From Lysobacter terrestris (GTDB lineage: Bacteria; Pseudomonadota; Gammaproteobacteria; Xanthomonadales; Xanthomonadaceae), in contig NZ_CP060820.1 in NCBI RefSeq assembly GCF_014489475.1, positions 496,001-560,000 of the forward strand: a stretch of 64,000 nucleotides of DNA, written 5' to 3'. Both the position numbers and the translations under genes were made by a program. Below the pieces are notes generated by a model. It made no database searches and was not told the DNA's origin. It was given only the letters and a program-made list of their open reading frames with translations. Below are positions 62,781-64,000 of the stretch, one piece after another; positions within the stretch are counted from its first letter, which is position 1, and every line of letters begins with the position of its first letter.

Positions 62781-64000
62781 ACGCCTCGCCCGCCACCGCC
62801 ACCGACTGGGCCCGCATCCGCGCCGACTTCCCGCTGCTCGCGCGCGAGGTCCACGGCAAGCCGCTGATCTACCTGGATTCGGCCAACACCGCACAGAAGC
62901 CGGCGAGCGTGATCGCGTCCGTCGACGACTTCTACCGCTGGCACAACGCCAACGTCAGCCGCGCCGTGCACACGCTGGGCACGGAGGCGACCGACGCCTA
63001 CGAAGGCGCGCGCCGCAAGCTGGCGGCGTTCTTCAACGTGCGCGCCGACGAACTCGTGCTGTGCAGCGGCACCACCTTCGCGCTCAACCTCGTCGCCTAC
63101 TCGTGGGCGCTGCCGCGCCTGCAGCCGGGCGACGCGATCGTGCTGACGCGCATGGAGCACCACGCCAACATCGTGCCGTGGCAGCTCGTGGCCGAACGCA
63201 CCGGCGCGACGATCAAGGTCGCCGACATCAACGCGGCCGGCGAGCTCGACCTCGACGCGCTGTACGCGCTGCTCACCCCGGACGTGAAGCTGCTGTCGCT
63301 GACGCACGTCTCCAACGTGCTCGGCACGGTCAACCCGGTGCGTGAGATCTGCCGCGAAGCGCGCAAGCGCGGCATCGTCACCGCGATCGACGGCTCCCAG
63401 GCCGCGCCGCACCGCCCGGTCGACATCGCCGCGATCGGCTGCGACTTCTACGCCTTCACCGGCCACAAGATGTGCGGCCCGACCGGCACCGGCGCGCTGT
63501 GGGCGCGCCGCGAACACCTGGCCGCGATGCCGCCCTTCATCGGCGGCGGCGAGATGATCAAGGAAGTGCGCTTCGAGGGCACCGTCTTCAACGATCCGCC
63601 GCACAAGTTCGAAGCCGGCACGCCGAACATCGCCGGCTTCGTCGGCCTCGGTGCCGCCGTCGATTACCTCTCGAGCCTGGGCATGCACAACGCAGAGGCG
63701 CGCGAGCAGGAACTGCTGCGCCACGCGACCGAAGAGCTGGACAAGGTCGAGGGCCTGCGCATCTTCGGCCGCGCCGCCGAGAAGGCCGCGGTGATCAGCT
63801 TCCTGGTCGAGGGCGCGCACGCGCACGACCTCGCCACCCTGCTCGACCTGGAAGGCGTGGCGATCCGTTCCGGCCACCATTGCGCGCACCCGCTGATGCA
63901 CCACTTCGGCGTCCCGGCCACCTGCCGCGCCTCGTTCGCGTTCTACAACACGCACGAGGAAGTGGAGGCGTTCGTGGCGGCGCTGCGCAAGGTACGCCGG
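62777..64000 (+). CDS. sufS: SufS cysteine desulfurase, cut at the right window edge
   Basis: PLP-dependent enzyme that takes sulfur from cysteine for cluster assembly. The visible 408 residues open with IYLDSANTAQKP and contain SGTTFALN, the MEHHANIVPWQ stretch, the PLP lysine in FTGHKMCG (Lys231) and the persulfide cysteine in SGHHCAHPL (Cys369). Family members are about 410-420 residues, so only a few residues are missing. The ATG overlaps the sufD stop by four bases. Any sufE, sufT or sufA would lie beyond the window. No stop codon is visible. Confidence 0.96.
   Translation, partial: MNASPATATDWARIRADFPLLAREVHGKPLIYLDSANTAQKPASVIASVDDFYRWHNANVSRAVHTLGTEATDAYEGARRKLAAFFNVRADELVLCSGTTFALNLVAYSWALPRLQPGDAIVLTRMEHHANIVPWQLVAERTGATIKVADINAAGELDLDALYALLTPDVKLLSLTHVSNVLGTVNPVREICREARKRGIVTAIDGSQAAPHRPVDIAAIGCDFYAFTGHKMCGPTGTGALWARREHLAAMPPFIGGGEMIKEVRFEGTVFNDPPHKFEAGTPNIAGFVGLGAAVDYLSSLGMHNAEAREQELLRHATEELDKVEGLRIFGRAAEKAAVISFLVEGAHAHDLATLLDLEGVAIRSGHHCAHPLMHHFGVPATCRASFAFYNTHEEVEAFVAALRKVRR

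Overview
The window looks like chromosomal DNA of a Xanthomonadaceae gammaproteobacterium, most likely Lysobacter or a close relative. The basis is high G+C (about 67% where counted by hand), a LysC-LysA fusion, a MurD2/MurL peptidoglycan pair, GTAG-type REP hairpins, several secreted S9 peptidases, and an effector ending in a Xanthomonadales type IV secretion (XVIPCD) signal. No rRNA, tRNA, insertion sequence, CRISPR array or prophage was recognised. The species call is inference from gene content.

Layout, left to right. 1-2405 (-): cytochrome bc1 operon petA-petB-petC, cut at the left edge. 2577-5348: a secreted lytic transglycosylase, divergent miaB, and a small membrane protein. 5375-9085 (-): a tetR / HlyD lipoprotein / ABC ATPase / ABC permease operon in which every junction is a 4-base overlap. 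It sits between miaB and phoH-ybeY-corC (9566-12055). 12048-16761: a Lnb/DUF4105-domain protein, corA, and cstA with ybdD, then a 58-residue orphan on the other strand.

17071-19008 is the most distinctive locus. An ankyrin-repeat probable lipoprotein is followed by a class-3 lipase with a C-terminal XVIPCD, which reads as an immunity/effector pair of the antibacterial Xanthomonadales T4SS. The immunity gene and the lipase half are visibly lower in G+C than the secretion-signal half. 19111-30036 is a peptide-use region: three secreted S9 peptidases plus an OPT and a POT transporter. Inside it, at 21229-21483, lies a long nested palindrome that would fold into a three-way junction.

30166-33599 (-) is rmlBACD (dTDP-L-rhamnose), followed by ssb and an AraC-type regulator. 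35646-37564 is a LytS/LytTR two-component pair. 37620-45033 carries ispB, a dienelactone hydrolase, murD2-murL and the lysC-lysA fusion; the last two are separated by a REPIN. 45215-54953 holds phzF, an SDR, a glycine-zipper protein, a hydrolase, osmC, an EF-G paralogue, a 39-residue membrane peptide, a LysE-type exporter, three small envelope proteins and a PIN protein.

54964-58089 (-) encodes a DUF5916 outer-membrane protein and a SET-domain lysine methyltransferase. A 21-bp minisatellite (58266-58517) then precedes the Rrf2-type regulator and the sufBCDS iron-sulfur operon, which runs off the right edge in sufS.
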